Shown: positions 17,786 through 26,664 of the stretch, one piece after another
Numbering within the stretch: the first letter of the stretch is position 1
Layout: each line of letters starts with the position of its first letter
NCBI GenBank assembly: GCA_035471805.1
Contig: DATIPS010000040.1
Span: 23,785 to 87,784 of the forward strand
DNA: 64,000 nucleotides
DNA from: Acidimicrobiia bacterium
GTDB lineage: Bacteria; Actinomycetota; Acidimicrobiia; Spongiisociales; JAHEDJ01
Direction: 5' to 3'
The notes under the pieces: generated by a model
The model's database searches: none
What the model saw: the letters and a program-made list of their open reading frames with translations, nothing else
Told to the model about the DNA's origin: nothing
Translations under genes and position numbers: made by a program

Positions 17786-18414
17786 GGAGCGACGCCGTTC
17801 TGGTAATTGATACCGCGATCCACGAAGGCCATCACCTGTTCGAACACTTCGTCCGAGAGTTCTGCCTCTTCGCGGAGCACATATCTGCCGCCCATGAACT
17901 CGGCGATTCCCATCAGGAGGTGAGCAATCGTCGCCGAATCCAGGTCGTGCGGCAACTGCCCGGCCTGCTTGGCGCGCTCGAGGCCGGTCGAGTATCCGAT
18001 GGCGAGTGTTTCGTAGTGCCACCTGTAGATCACCGGATCGACGAATTCTGCTTCGCGAACGACCTTGTACAGAGCCCGATGATCGCGGACGTAGTCGAAG
18101 AAGGTGCGAAACCCGACACGTTCGATCTCTCTTCGATCGCTCAAGCCGTCGACGGCCCGTGCGATCGTTTCGCGCAGGGAATGGTTCAGGTGGCGCACGA
18201 GTTCGGCGAAGGCGGCCTTCTTGTCGGGGAAGTAGACATAGAAGGTGCCTTGTGCCACGCCGGCGCGCCGGGTTATCTCAGACACCGATGCCCGTTCGAA
18301 AGCAACTTCGCCGAATACCGATTCGGCGGCGTCGAGCAGGGCCTGTCTGGTCGCCCGACCGCGCGCGGTCGGAGGGGCGGTGACCGCTGCCTTCAGAGTT
18401 GACGCCTGAGTCAC
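17782..18414 (-). CDS. TetR-family regulator, first gene of the Liv operon
   Basis: The 210-residue protein has an N-terminal helix-turn-helix (ALLDAAESVFGEVAFERASV, then GVAQGTFYVYFPDKKAAFAE) and a C-terminal ligand-binding domain of the kind found in acyl-CoA-responsive regulators. It is the promoter-proximal gene and overlaps the next gene by ATGA, so it probably autoregulates the whole 12.3-kb operon and is released by the substrate or its CoA ester. The divergent mgs gene starts 127 bases away and could share control. Confidence 0.92.
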   Translation of the reverse strand: MTQASTLKAAVTAPPTARGRATRQALLDAAESVFGEVAFERASVSEITRRAGVAQGTFYVYFPDKKAAFAELVRHLNHSLRETIARAVDGLSDRREIERVGFRTFFDYVRDHRALYKVVREAEFVDPVIYRWHYETLAIGYSTGLERAKQAGQLPHDLDSATIAHLLMGIAEFMGGRYVLREEAELSDEVFEQVMAFVDRGINYQNGVAP

Positions 18415-18541
18415 GTCTCAGATTATGGGCGATTGTCTCCAAGGATACGAACCGGATCTAAGAAAAGATTTCGCGAACTGAAAGGTCGGGAGTGCCGGGC
18501 CGCTGGCCGGGAATGCTCGCCGGCAAGTAGCGTGGGGGGTC
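18415..18541. promoter_or_regulatory. Divergent promoter region of tetR operon and mgs
   Basis: These 127 bases must hold both divergent promoters. The AT-richer part (about 18425-18472) is the likely core. I do not see a clean operator palindrome of the size TetR proteins use, so I mark the region rather than a site. Confidence 0.45.
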
Positions 18542-19690
18542 ATGTCCCTCGTCGTGTTCCCGTTCCGGACCGAAGATCCGAAGGTCGTCGAGTTCAATCT
18601 CCGGGTTGCTGCATCGCATCCGGCGGTTGAGCGAGTTCTCGCCGTGGGAGCCGAAGTGGAGTCGACCTATCGGGCCGTCGAGTCGTTCGGGCCTGAGCTC
18701 GCCTCGACAACCGGTACTCCCGTGGATCTCATTCTTCAGGACCGGATAGGTTCGAAGCGGCCGGGCAAGGGGGACGGCATGAACACGGGACTCCGCTATT
18801 TCCTCAATGAGACGGACGCAGGGCGAATCCACTTCTACGACGCAGACATCACGAGCTTCGGGCCCGATTGGATCACCCAGGCCGAGAGGGCGGCCGACCG
18901 CGGATACGACGTTGTGCGGCACTTCTTTCCGCGCCCCAGCACCGACGCCATGATCACCTGGATGATCACCCGGACGGGCTTTGCCCTCCTCTGGCCCCAC
19001 ACCGAACTGCCGCGCATCGAGCAACCGCTCGGAGGCGAGTTGCTCTTCACCCGCCCGGTCGTCGAGGCGCTGGTCGCAGACGCGCGTGTCCGCGACCAGA
19101 GCGACTGGGGCATAGACACCCTCTACACCTTCTCCACGGTCCAGGCAGGGTTCTCCGTATATGAGACCTACGTTCCGCAGGGCAAACAACATGCACTGTA
19201 CGGTGGTTTGACCGACCTTCGGACGATGCTCGTGGAGTGCTTTTCGGCTATTCAAAGCCTCACCGGCGAGGTTGTTGGCCCGGGCGCGACCCACCAGATC
19301 GAGGCAGCGGCTCCGGTCCCGTCATCCATCACCGAGAAGGTCGGATACAACCTCGAAGCCACCCTGCATCTACTCAGCGCGGATTGGACCCCCCGGCAGG
19401 CCGAGTTGCTCGGGCACTTCCCGACGGGCGTGGAGGAAGGGATGCTCGCCAATCGATCGGCGCCGACCTTCCTGTTCCTGGACGAAGATGCATGGTTCCT
19501 CTCATTTCGAACGCTGCTCGAAGCCTTCGTGCCCGGTGATCCCGACTGGGAGGCGGTGCTGTTCCGGCTCTGGGTGGCGCGCGTGATCAGCTACACGGCA
19601 ACCCGGGCGCTGCGCGGCTATGAGCATTCCCAGCGGTACCTGGCGGAAATGGTGGACGGATACCGTCGTCGGGCCGAACTCGACTCGTGA
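18542..19690 (+). CDS. mgs: Mannosylglycerate synthase (GT78)
   Basis: The 382-residue protein matches, from recall, the Rhodothermus marinus mannosylglycerate synthase almost end to end. Shared features are the SLVVFPF start, RPGKGDGMNTGLRYFL, HFYDADITSFGPDW with the metal-binding D100-x-D102, STDAMITWMITRTGFALLWP, IEQPLGGEL and QSDWGIDTLYTF. It transfers mannose from GDP-mannose to D-glycerate in one step, making the compatible solute mannosylglycerate. GTG of the next gene overlaps its TGA, so it is translationally coupled to a glycerate kinase. It suggests a salt- or heat-exposed organism. Confidence 0.93.
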   Translation: MSLVVFPFRTEDPKVVEFNLRVAASHPAVERVLAVGAEVESTYRAVESFGPELASTTGTPVDLILQDRIGSKRPGKGDGMNTGLRYFLNETDAGRIHFYDADITSFGPDWITQAERAADRGYDVVRHFFPRPSTDAMITWMITRTGFALLWPHTELPRIEQPLGGELLFTRPVVEALVADARVRDQSDWGIDTLYTFSTVQAGFSVYETYVPQGKQHALYGGLTDLRTMLVECFSAIQSLTGEVVGPGATHQIEAAAPVPSSITEKVGYNLEATLHLLSADWTPRQAELLGHFPTGVEEGMLANRSAPTFLFLDEDAWFLSFRTLLEAFVPGDPDWEAVLFRLWVARVISYTATRALRGYEHSQRYLAEMVDGYRRRAELDS

Positions 19691-21024
19691 CCGGGCCGAC
19701 TGTGGATCATGCCGCGCTGGCCAACGATCCCGGAAGGCGGGGGAGTCTGGCCCGCGTGTTCCAATCTGCCCTCCGTGCGGTAGACCCCGGCGTGGCGGTC
19801 GGGGCGGCTCTGCGGCGGGATGGCAGATTCCTGTTCGCCGGTAGGCGGGCGATAGACCTCGAGGAGATCGACCGCGTCCTGGTGCTCGCATTCGGCAAGG
19901 CATCGGTGCCGATGGCCGGTGCCATAGTCTCGATTCTCGGCGACTTGCCGATCGATGGGGTCGTCGTTTCGAACGACCCGAGGGACGTGCCCTATCTGGA
20001 CGTTCTGCGGGCTGCCCACCCGGTACCCGATGAGACGAGCGTGTCCGCAGCCCGGAGACTGACGGAGGCGGCTGCAACCGCAGGCCCGCGTGATGTCGTC
20101 CTCGTTGCGATCTCCGGTGGAGGTTCGGCGTTGCTGACCCTGCCTGCAGCCGGCGTGTCGCTCGCCGACCTCGCAACCACGACCTCGCTACTGCTGCGTT
20201 GCGGGGCGTCGATTCAGGAGCTGAATACCGTTCGCAAACATCTGTCGGCCGTCAAAGGGGGGCGCCTCGCCGCGACCGTTTCGGGTGCCGCCGCGGTAGT
20301 GACTCTCGTGATTTCCGATGTCGTGGGTGACGACCTGACGGTGATCGCGTCGGGCCCGATGGTCCCGGACCTCTCGACCTTTGCCGACGCCCTCGCCGTT
20401 CTCGACCGATTCGATCTCCGGCGGACCGTTCCGGGGCGGGTCGTCGAGCACCTCGAAGCCGGAGCCGACGGCCGCGTTCCGGAAACGGTAAAGGACGAGG
20501 GCGTCTTCGCGACGCAGTCAATCGAGCTGGTAGCTACGGCGAGGAGGGCTGCTGAGGGGGCGGTGCACCGAGCCCGGGCGCTCGGCTGGGAGGCAGCGGT
20601 GGCAGCTGTGGACGTGACCGGCGAAGCGCGCGAGGTAGCGGGCCGCATCGTTGCATCGGCATCTCACCTGCGGCCGGGGGAAATGCTCGTCTACGCGGGC
20701 GAAACCACGGTGACCGTCGACGGCGACGGAAGAGGGGGGCGCAATCAGGAATTGGCGCTGGCGGCTGCGCTCGGTCTGGCCGGTGACGGTGGCGTTGTCC
20801 TCTTGGCCGCCGGCACGGACGGCATCGACGGGTCGACAGAGGTAGCGGGGGCTTTCGCCGATGGCGGATCCGTGGCGCGCGGGAAGGAACTCGGGCTCGA
20901 TGCCGCCGATTACCTGAGGAGACACGATTCATACTCGTATCTCTCCGCTGTAGGCGACGTGATCGTGACAGGCCCCACGGGTACAAACGTCGGGGACCTG
21001 ATCCTGGTAGCACGCAGCGGGTGA
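19687..21024 (+). CDS. Glycerate 2-kinase (MOFRL family)
   Basis: The 445-residue protein has both domains of the GckA/MOFRL family: FGKASVPMAGAI, ISGGGSALLTLPAAGVSL, LNTVRKHLSAVKGGRLA and SDVVGDDLTVIASGP in the first part, and the C-terminal MOFRL region with GGRNQELALAAAL and AAGTDGIDGSTEVAGA. It phosphorylates D-glycerate to 2-phosphoglycerate. Starting at a GTG that overlaps the mgs stop, it competes for, or recycles, the glycerate used by Mgs and may set the level of compatible solute. The older name 'hydroxypyruvate reductase' is less likely. Confidence 0.9.
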   Translation: MTGPTVDHAALANDPGRRGSLARVFQSALRAVDPGVAVGAALRRDGRFLFAGRRAIDLEEIDRVLVLAFGKASVPMAGAIVSILGDLPIDGVVVSNDPRDVPYLDVLRAAHPVPDETSVSAARRLTEAAATAGPRDVVLVAISGGGSALLTLPAAGVSLADLATTTSLLLRCGASIQELNTVRKHLSAVKGGRLAATVSGAAAVVTLVISDVVGDDLTVIASGPMVPDLSTFADALAVLDRFDLRRTVPGRVVEHLEAGADGRVPETVKDEGVFATQSIELVATARRAAEGAVHRARALGWEAAVAAVDVTGEAREVAGRIVASASHLRPGEMLVYAGETTVTVDGDGRGGRNQELALAAALGLAGDGGVVLLAAGTDGIDGSTEVAGAFADGGSVARGKELGLDAADYLRRHDSYSYLSAVGDVIVTGPTGTNVGDLILVARSG

Positions 21025-21145
21025 GAGGCCGTGGCAGCTGGCGATTGGCATTCTGCTCCGGATTGACCCACGGCTAATGACCCGACCGCCGGGGGCGTGA
21101 TGGGCCGGGAGCTCAGGACTCAGAACCCGTAACCTGCCGGTTCTG

Positions 21146-22546
21146 TTACCTGCTTCCTACTTCTTCCGCCCCGGGTAGTACGAATCCGACAACGGCTCCG
21201 CCGTCGGAGGCATTCGTGGCTGAAACGGATCCTCCATGCTCTTCGGCGATCTGGCGCACGATGGCCAGACCGAGCCCGGATCCCGGCATGTTGCGCGCGT
21301 TCGTTGCACGGTAGAACCGATCGAAGACCCGATCATGATCTCCTGCCTGGATACCGGGTCCGTGATCGCGAACCGTCACCTCTCCCCGACGCTGGGCAAC
21401 CTCGATCGGCCGGCCGGGTGGGCCCCACTTGATCGCGTTGTCCAGGAGATTTGCGACCGCGCGTTCAATTGCGCCGGCGCGGGCGTACACCACCACCGGC
21501 TCCGTATCGACCCTCACCTGCCGGCCCGATCGTCGCTGCGCCCGGTTGGCGACCGATGCGACCAGCTGATCCAGCCTGATGTCGGCGGATGGCTCCTCCA
21601 CGGATCGGTCGGTGGCGAGATCGACCAGCTCGGCCACCAGTTCGGATAGATGCTGGAGTTCGGTCGTCGCATCGTCCATCAACTCCCGCCGCTGGTCCTC
21701 GGGCAGAGTATCGGCTCGCGCCAGGAGTTCTATGTTCGTGCGCAGGCTCGTCAGGGGGGTCCTGAGTTCGTGGCCGGCATCTGCCACCAGTTGTTGCTGC
21801 TGGCGTTTCGAGTCTGCCAGGGCGGCCAGCATTGCGTTGAATGAGCTCGCCAGGCGGCCGACTTCATCGTTTTGTGCGACGTCGATCGGTGAGTCGAGAT
21901 CCTGGGTCGTTGCCACGTGTTCGGCTGCCGCCGTCAGTTCTCCGACCGGTCGCAGGGCTCTACCTGCGATGAGCCAGCCGGCCAACGCCGCCAGTGCCAC
22001 ACCGATGCCGCCGGTGGAGAGCATTCGAGCTTTCATGCCGTCGAGGACGGAGGTTGCTTCGGTGAGGGATCGGGCTACCTGAACGGCTCCGAGCGGGTGG
22101 CCGCTGAGAGCCGGAAGGTTGAAGGGAGCGGTGATGACACGGTATTGCTCGCCGTCGACGTCGATCGTGTGGATCGTGGCCGGCCTCTCGCCCCCGGCTA
22201 CTTCCAGATCCAATTCGTCAACGGGCAACGGGCCCGAAGTGGCAAAGACCGTTCCGTCCGTTGTGAGGATCTGAACTATGGAGTCTGGTTGAACGAAACG
22301 TGAGCCACGTCCGCCGATTCCCATTCCCATCCCCATGATGGGATCCTCGCCGAGGTGGAAAGGGTCATCCCCGCTGCCGGGGAAGAGGGAGAATGCACCG
22401 AGGAATCCGATTCGCTGCTCCAGAAAGAGGTCGACTTCGTCGTATACCTCATTGGCGGCAAAGATGTATCCGGCGGTCGATACCGCGGCAACCGCGACGG
22501 CTGCGGCTCCGGCCACGAATAGGGTGAGACGAAGCCTGAGGCTCAT
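21146..22546 (-). CDS. Sensor histidine kinase, MprB-like
   Basis: The 466-residue protein has a TM helix near residues 8-30, an extracytoplasmic domain with a Met/Gly-rich [11 protein letters not shown] stretch, a second TM near 180-197, a HAMP domain, HisKA with [10 protein letters not shown] and an ATPase domain ([25 protein letters not shown]). It overlaps the upstream response regulator by ATGA. Layout and order match MprAB of actinobacteria, which responds to envelope stress. The Met-rich loop might hint at metal sensing, but that is speculative. Confidence 0.93.
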   Translation of the reverse strand: MSLRLRLTLFVAGAAAVAVAAVSTAGYIFAANEVYDEVDLFLEQRIGFLGAFSLFPGSGDDPFHLGEDPIMGMGMGIGGRGSRFVQPDSIVQILTTDGTVFATSGPLPVDELDLEVAGGERPATIHTIDVDGEQYRVITAPFNLPALSGHPLGAVQVARSLTEATSVLDGMKARMLSTGGIGVALAALAGWLIAGRALRPVGELTAAAEHVATTQDLDSPIDVAQNDEVGRLASSFNAMLAALADSKRQQQQLVADAGHELRTPLTSLRTNIELLARADTLPEDQRRELMDDATTELQHLSELVAELVDLATDRSVEEPSADIRLDQLVASVANRAQRRSGRQVRVDTEPVVVYARAGAIERAVANLLDNAIKWGPPGRPIEVAQRRGEVTVRDHGPGIQAGDHDRVFDRFYRATNARNMPGSGLGLAIVRQIAEEHGGSVSATNASDGGAVVGFVLPGAEEVGSR

Positions 22547-23253
22547 GGTGCGCGGAGGACGTATCCGACGCCCCGGACGGTTTGAATGAGCCGCGGCTCG
22601 CCCTTCGGCTCGGTCTTTCTGCGCAGGTAGCCGATGTACACGTCGAGTGAGTTCGAAGATGTCCCGAAGTCGAATCCCCAGATTCGTTCGTAGATCGTCT
22701 CGCGGGTCAACACGATCCCCTGGTTCAACATCAGGAGTTCGAGCAGCTGGAACTCGGTCTTGGTGAGCTCGATCGGGCTGTCGCCCCTGCGGACCTCGCG
22801 GGTTGGCGGGTCGAGAGTCAGGTCGCCGACGCGCATGAGATCGCCGGTCTCCGGTTCAGATCGGCGAAGGAGGGCGCGCAGTCGTGCCAGCAGTTCCTCG
22901 AGCGCGAACGGCTTGACCAGGTAATCGTCCGCTCCGGCGTCGAGTCCTGCCACTCGATCCGACACCTCATGGCGAGCGGTGAGCATGAGAACGGGTGTTG
23001 TGTCGCCGCGTGCTCGCAAGCGGCGAGTGGCTTCGAGCCCGTCCACATGCGGCATCATCACATCCAGAATGATGACATCGGGAGATGTCGATAGAACCCG
23101 TTCGAGTCCCTCCGCTCCATCGTGGGCCGTCTCTACCTCATAGCCCTCGAAGTTCAGAGCGCGGGACAGCGCCGTGCGGACCTGGTCGTCGTCTTCCACG
23201 ATGAGCACACGCATCCCGCCAGTATGGCCGGTTCCTGAATCCATGACGTTCAC
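22543..23253 (-). CDS. OmpR/PhoB-family response regulator, MprA-like
   Basis: The 236-residue protein has a receiver domain (EDDD near 20-23, phospho-acceptor D64 in [10 protein letters not shown] in MLTARHE, K in VKPFALEEL) and a winged-helix output domain ([23 protein letters not shown]). I keep the GTG start at 23253 because AGGAG lies about nine bases upstream; an ATG at 23214 giving MRVLIVED is the alternative. It is the first gene of the pair and is divergent from a lipoprotein gene 142 bases away, a likely target. Confidence 0.93.
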   Translation of the reverse strand: MNVMDSGTGHTGGMRVLIVEDDDQVRTALSRALNFEGYEVETAHDGAEGLERVLSTSPDVIILDVMMPHVDGLEATRRLRARGDTTPVLMLTARHEVSDRVAGLDAGADDYLVKPFALEELLARLRALLRRSEPETGDLMRVGDLTLDPPTREVRRGDSPIELTKTEFQLLELLMLNQGIVLTRETIYERIWGFDFGTSSNSLDVYIGYLRRKTEPKGEPRLIQTVRGVGYVLRAP

Positions 23254-23395
23254 CGTACGATGCTCCTGTATGAGGAGGTTGAGAGCAACATGAGAAACGC
23301 ATGAATGGTGCTTCTCATCGTTTACTCATCCCGGTTTCACCTTCGACTTAGGGCGTTTGGTCATGATCCGACCGATACAAGGAGTGTGAATCTCG
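23254..23395. promoter_or_regulatory. Divergent promoter region between mprA-like and lipoprotein genes
   Basis: This 142-base region is AT-richer than its surroundings and must drive both directions. A run of short GAGAA/TTCTC-like motifs is visible around 23280-23325, but I cannot define direct repeats of the type MprA binds with confidence. Confidence 0.4.
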
Positions 23396-23980
23396 ATGCG
23401 ACGTCCGCTACTGCCCGTCCTTGCGCTTTCCCTGCTGGTCGCCGCCTGTTCTCCAGGAGCAGATGAGAGTGGGGTTGCTTCGCTCACCGCCGCCGAGGAC
23501 GACCTCGTGGCACCGGCCGCCGAGGAAGTCGATCGTGAGGCGGCTCTCTTGTCTTTCGCCGAGTGTCTCCGCGCAGAGGGTGTGGAGGTGGACGATCCGG
23601 AAGTAGGGCAGGACGGTCAGCTGCGACTTCCGCGACCGAACTCCGAACCAGACCGCGAGGCTATGCAAGCGGCCCGGGCTGCCTGCTCCGAGCACCTCGA
23701 GGGCGTGACTATCGGCTTCGAGGATCGGGACACAACCGAGTTCCAGGACATGCTTCTCGAGTTTGCGGCCTGCATGCGAGACAACGGCTACGACATGCCC
23801 GACCCGGATCTGAGCGCTTTCCAACCGGGTTCCGGGCCGGGCGGCGGAGGCGGAGGCGGCATCTTCGGAGGGCTCGAGGACAGGGACGATCCGACCTTCA
23901 TCGCAGCCGGCGAGATCTGCCGGCCCATCTTCGGAGACTCCCGGATTGGCCGGGGGTTCGGAGGCGGTGGTGGCGGGTAG
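23396..23980 (+). CDS. Lipoprotein with paired FAxCMRxxG motifs and Gly-rich tail
   Basis: The 194-residue protein has a lipobox (LSLLVAAC, C18), an acidic linker and two related motifs, FAECLRAEGVEVDDP and FAACMRDNGYDMPDPD, each followed by another Cys (AACSEH; EICRPIF). The tail is glycine-rich (GGGGGG). Such paired Cys motifs occur in actinobacterial lipoproteins encoded beside MacAB-type efflux genes; the four cysteines outside the lipobox may form disulfides. Divergent from the MprAB-like genes, it may be under their control. Exact role unknown. Confidence 0.75.
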   Translation: MRRPLLPVLALSLLVAACSPGADESGVASLTAAEDDLVAPAAEEVDREAALLSFAECLRAEGVEVDDPEVGQDGQLRLPRPNSEPDREAMQAARAACSEHLEGVTIGFEDRDTTEFQDMLLEFAACMRDNGYDMPDPDLSAFQPGSGPGGGGGGGIFGGLEDRDDPTFIAAGEICRPIFGDSRIGRGFGGGGGG

Positions 23981-24052
23981 GCCGCAAGCTCTGGAGACAT
24001 AAGCCGGTGCCGGCCGTATTGTTGTCCACTTCGTCGTTGGGGAGGATCCCGA

Positions 24053-24793
24053 ATGAGCAAACGTTGGATGGCACTTGGCGGTGTCGTGATTGTCGTTCTG
24101 GCCGCGCTGTGGTTCTTCTTCCTTCGTTCGGACAATCCGGAGCGTGTGTCGCTTGATGACGCCGTTGCCGCGGCAAGTGTTCCGGCGGATGAAGCTGCCC
24201 CGGTGCAGTCCCTTCCTGGTGGCGCCGACGACGCTGCTAACGACGAATCGGTAGAGGCCGGATTGGATGGGACCTGGTCGGTTCTGGCCGATGGCAGCTC
24301 ATTCGCGGGATATCGCGTTGGCGAGGAGCTTGCCGGCATAGGGGTGACCGAGGCCGTCGGCAGGACCAGCGCCGTTTCCGGGTATCTCGAGCTGGAGGGT
24401 GCGACGCTGACCGAGGTGCTTATCGAGGTCGACATGACCTCTCTCCGATCCGATGACAGTCGCCGGGACGGGGCGATGGGTCGCCAGGCCCTGGAGACCG
24501 GCGCGTTCCCGACCGCCTCATTCGTTCTGGCCGGACCGATCGATCTCGGGGCGATCCCGGAAGAAGGAGTGGCCATCTCCGTGGTGGCCACAGGCGACCT
24601 CACATTGCACGGCGTCACGAAAAGGCTGGAGTTCCCGCTCGAAGCGCAACTAGTCGGCGACAAGATCGTCGTCGTCGGAAGCGTCGACGTCGTCTACGGC
24701 GACTTCGGTATAGCGCTTCCCACCGCGCCGATCCTGGTGGGCGTGAACGACCACGGCTTGATCGAACTGCAGCTGTCCTTCGTGCGCGGCTAG
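24053..24793 (+). CDS. Membrane-anchored YceI-family protein
   Basis: The 246-residue product has an N-terminal TM anchor (about residues 8-27), an acidic linker, then a YceI/lipocalin-like beta-barrel domain from about residue 75: GTWSVLADGSSFAGYRV, GYLELEG, DMTSLRSDDSRRDGAMG, FPTASFVLAG and ATGDLTLHGVTK are the standard landmarks. YceI proteins bind polyisoprenoids or amphiphiles. It follows the Cys-motif lipoprotein by 72 bases in the same direction, so the two may be co-expressed at the envelope. Confidence 0.9.
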   Translation: MSKRWMALGGVVIVVLAALWFFFLRSDNPERVSLDDAVAAASVPADEAAPVQSLPGGADDAANDESVEAGLDGTWSVLADGSSFAGYRVGEELAGIGVTEAVGRTSAVSGYLELEGATLTEVLIEVDMTSLRSDDSRRDGAMGRQALETGAFPTASFVLAGPIDLGAIPEEGVAISVVATGDLTLHGVTKRLEFPLEAQLVGDKIVVVGSVDVVYGDFGIALPTAPILVGVNDHGLIELQLSFVRG

Positions 24794-24968
24794 GCCGCTC
24801 CGGCGGGTCCCTGGGTCGCCGGTCCCGAGTGGTTTTCCCGGGACGGGACATGACCCGTAGCCTGCAACGCGTCACGCTCCTCGAGGAGTGGACGGGTCGA
24901 CTCCGACTTCGTTCTCGGCACTTCACCAGGTACCCTTGCTTGGTTGTCTGTAGATTCAAGGAGCCTGA

Positions 24969-25193
24969 GTGGCCAAGCAGGATGATGTGATCCGGGTGCA
25001 GGGAGTCGTCGTCGAGACCCTCCCGAATGCGACGTTCCGGGTCGAGGTCGATGGCGGTCTCGAGGTTCTCGCCCGCGCCGCAGGAAAGATGCGGCGGGGT
25101 CGGTACATTCGTATCCTGCCCGGAGATCGTGTCGACCTAGAGCTCTCTGCCTACGATCCGACTCGCGGCCGGATCGTCTGGCGGTATAAGTGA
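24969..25193 (+). CDS. infA: Translation initiation factor IF-1 (diverged, standalone)
   Basis: The 74-residue protein is an S1-like OB-fold of IF-1: [34 protein letters not shown] and the end [10 protein letters not shown]. It starts at GTG 24969. The usual AHISGKMR is replaced by ARAAGKMR with an extra residue after it, and the gene is not beside rpmJ-rpsM-rpsK as infA normally is in actinobacteria. It is therefore probably a second IF-1, though it could be the only one. It is followed by a bidirectional hairpin. Confidence 0.85.
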   Translation: MAKQDDVIRVQGVVVETLPNATFRVEVDGGLEVLARAAGKMRRGRYIRILPGDRVDLELSAYDPTRGRIVWRYK

Positions 25194-25217
25194 GCCGCAG
25201 GTTCTAGGTTCTGCCAG

Positions 25218-25243
25218 TGGTCGACGGTTCGCCCGGTCGACCA
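25218..25243. terminator. Bidirectional hairpin between infA and acetyltransferase gene
   Basis: Perfect 8-bp arms TGGTCGAC and GTCGACCA around a 10-base loop lie between the two convergent stop codons. The position fits a shared terminator, though the U-tract is weak on both sides. Confidence 0.5.
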
Positions 25244-25244
25244 T

Positions 25245-25733
25245 TCATACGCCTACGGTCTTGCTTCTGCGTTCGAGCAGCGTCACATCGCGCCAGGTTC
25301 CGTTCATCTCGCCGAGGCGCTCGCGGGTACCGATCACCCTGAATCCCGCCGCGCGATGCAGGGCGATCGAGGGTTCGTTCTCGGGGAAGATACCCGCCTG
25401 AAGAGTCCAGATTCCGGCCGTTTCCGAGGATTTTATGATCTCGCTCAGAAGCGCCCTGCCGATGCCGCGCCCCCTTGCTCCTGCCCCAACGTAGACGCTC
25501 ACCTCGGCGACGCCTCCATAGGCACATCTGTCGGAGACCGGGCTCAGCGCGGCCCAGCCGGCGACCGTGCCGGCTTCTTTGGCGACCAGCCGGCAGTCCG
25601 GCAGATGCTCGGCATCCCAGTCCGGCCAGTCGGGAACGTGCGTTTCGAAGGTAGCGTCACCGGTGGCGATTCCATCGGCGTAGATGGCGGCCACAGCCGC
25701 CCAATCCCCCTGGGTCATGGGAACGATGATCAC
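25245..25733 (-). CDS. GNAT acetyltransferase of the Pat/phosphinothricin type
   Basis: The 162-residue protein follows the Pat/Bar layout: DWAAVAAIYADGIATGDATFE, VAGWAALSPVSDR, EVSVYVGAGARGRGIGRALL (acetyl-CoA binding R/QGxGxG/A) and HRAAGFRVIGTRERLGEMNG. These enzymes N-acetylate phosphinothricin, methionine sulfoximine or similar amino acids. I take GTG 25733 as start so that it does not run into the divergent methyltransferase gene; an in-frame ATG at 25718 is also possible. No strong ribosome site decides it. Confidence 0.85.
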   Translation of the reverse strand: MIIVPMTQGDWAAVAAIYADGIATGDATFETHVPDWPDWDAEHLPDCRLVAKEAGTVAGWAALSPVSDRCAYGGVAEVSVYVGAGARGRGIGRALLSEIIKSSETAGIWTLQAGIFPENEPSIALHRAAGFRVIGTRERLGEMNGTWRDVTLLERRSKTVGV

Positions 25734-25765
25734 GAGAGCAGAGTAGCCCTGGGATAATCGCTTCG

Positions 25766-26569
25766 ATGTCACGTTTGGAATGCGCCGACAATCTCGAAGT
25801 GTTGCGGAATCTGCCGGATGGGTCGGTCGATCTCATCTACACCGATCCTCCGTTCGGAACCGGGAAGCGCCGGCGCCTCGACACGATTCGCACAGGAAAC
25901 GGTGACGGGATTCGTCGGGGTTTCGGAGGTCGCGAGTATCCGTTCGAGGTAGTCGGCTCGATGGAGTATCGAGACGACCTTCCCTTCGAGCAGTACCTCG
26001 GCTTCATCGAGGCACGACTCCGTGAAATGCATCGTGTGCTCAAACCCGATGGGTCGTTGTATCTGCACCTCGACCATCACGCAGTGCATTACGTGAGGGT
26101 GATGCTCGATGTCATCTTCGGCGCCGACCGATTTCTAAACGAGGTCATCTGGGCGTACGACTACGGCGGACGGCATCGGGATCGCTGGCCGCGCAAGCAC
26201 GACACGATTCTCTGGTACGCCAAAGGAGACCGCTGGACGTTCAATCGCGACGACATCGACAGGATTCCCTACATGGCTCCCGGCCTCGTCGGACCGGAGA
26301 AGGCGGCGAGAGGGAAGCTGCCCACCGACGTGTGGTGGATGACGATCGTTCCTACCAGCGGTGCCGAGCGAACCGGATATCCCACCCAGAAGCCCCTGGC
26401 GCTGGCGAGGCGGATCATCGCTGCGTCGTCGAACGCGGGCGACCTCGTCGCCGACTTCTTCTGCGGGTCCGGGACGGTCGGTGTGGCCGCCCGGGAACTC
26501 GGGCGCGAGTACCTGCTCGTCGACATCAACCCGGAGGCGATCGAGATCGCGGCCCGCCGTCTCGTTTGA
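25766..26569 (+). CDS. Solitary site-specific DNA methyltransferase (beta class)
   Basis: The 267-residue enzyme has catalytic motif IV (IYTDPPFGTGK, residues about 24-34) ahead of the SAM-binding motif (DFFCGSGTVG, about residue 230), the order that defines beta-class N6-adenine/N4-cytosine methyltransferases. YPTQKPLAL before the SAM motif is typical of the group. No restriction endonuclease or specificity subunit is nearby, so it is an orphan that may have a regulatory or maintenance role. The target sequence cannot be deduced. Confidence 0.9.
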   Translation: MSRLECADNLEVLRNLPDGSVDLIYTDPPFGTGKRRRLDTIRTGNGDGIRRGFGGREYPFEVVGSMEYRDDLPFEQYLGFIEARLREMHRVLKPDGSLYLHLDHHAVHYVRVMLDVIFGADRFLNEVIWAYDYGGRHRDRWPRKHDTILWYAKGDRWTFNRDDIDRIPYMAPGLVGPEKAARGKLPTDVWWMTIVPTSGAERTGYPTQKPLALARRIIAASSNAGDLVADFFCGSGTVGVAARELGREYLLVDINPEAIEIAARRLV

Positions 26570-26664
26570 GTCCGGTTCGGGTGGCCCCTGAGTCCGACCG
26601 GTGAGAGCCCGGCGTGCATCTAGGATGCAGACGTGACTCCGAGCCGGCATTCGCGGAAGACCTG

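Noticed and set aside
21121..21145. CAGAACC/GGTTCTG hairpin between the glycerate kinase and the sensor kinase
   Set aside because: Seven pairs with an 11-base loop and no clear U-tract are too weak to call a terminator.
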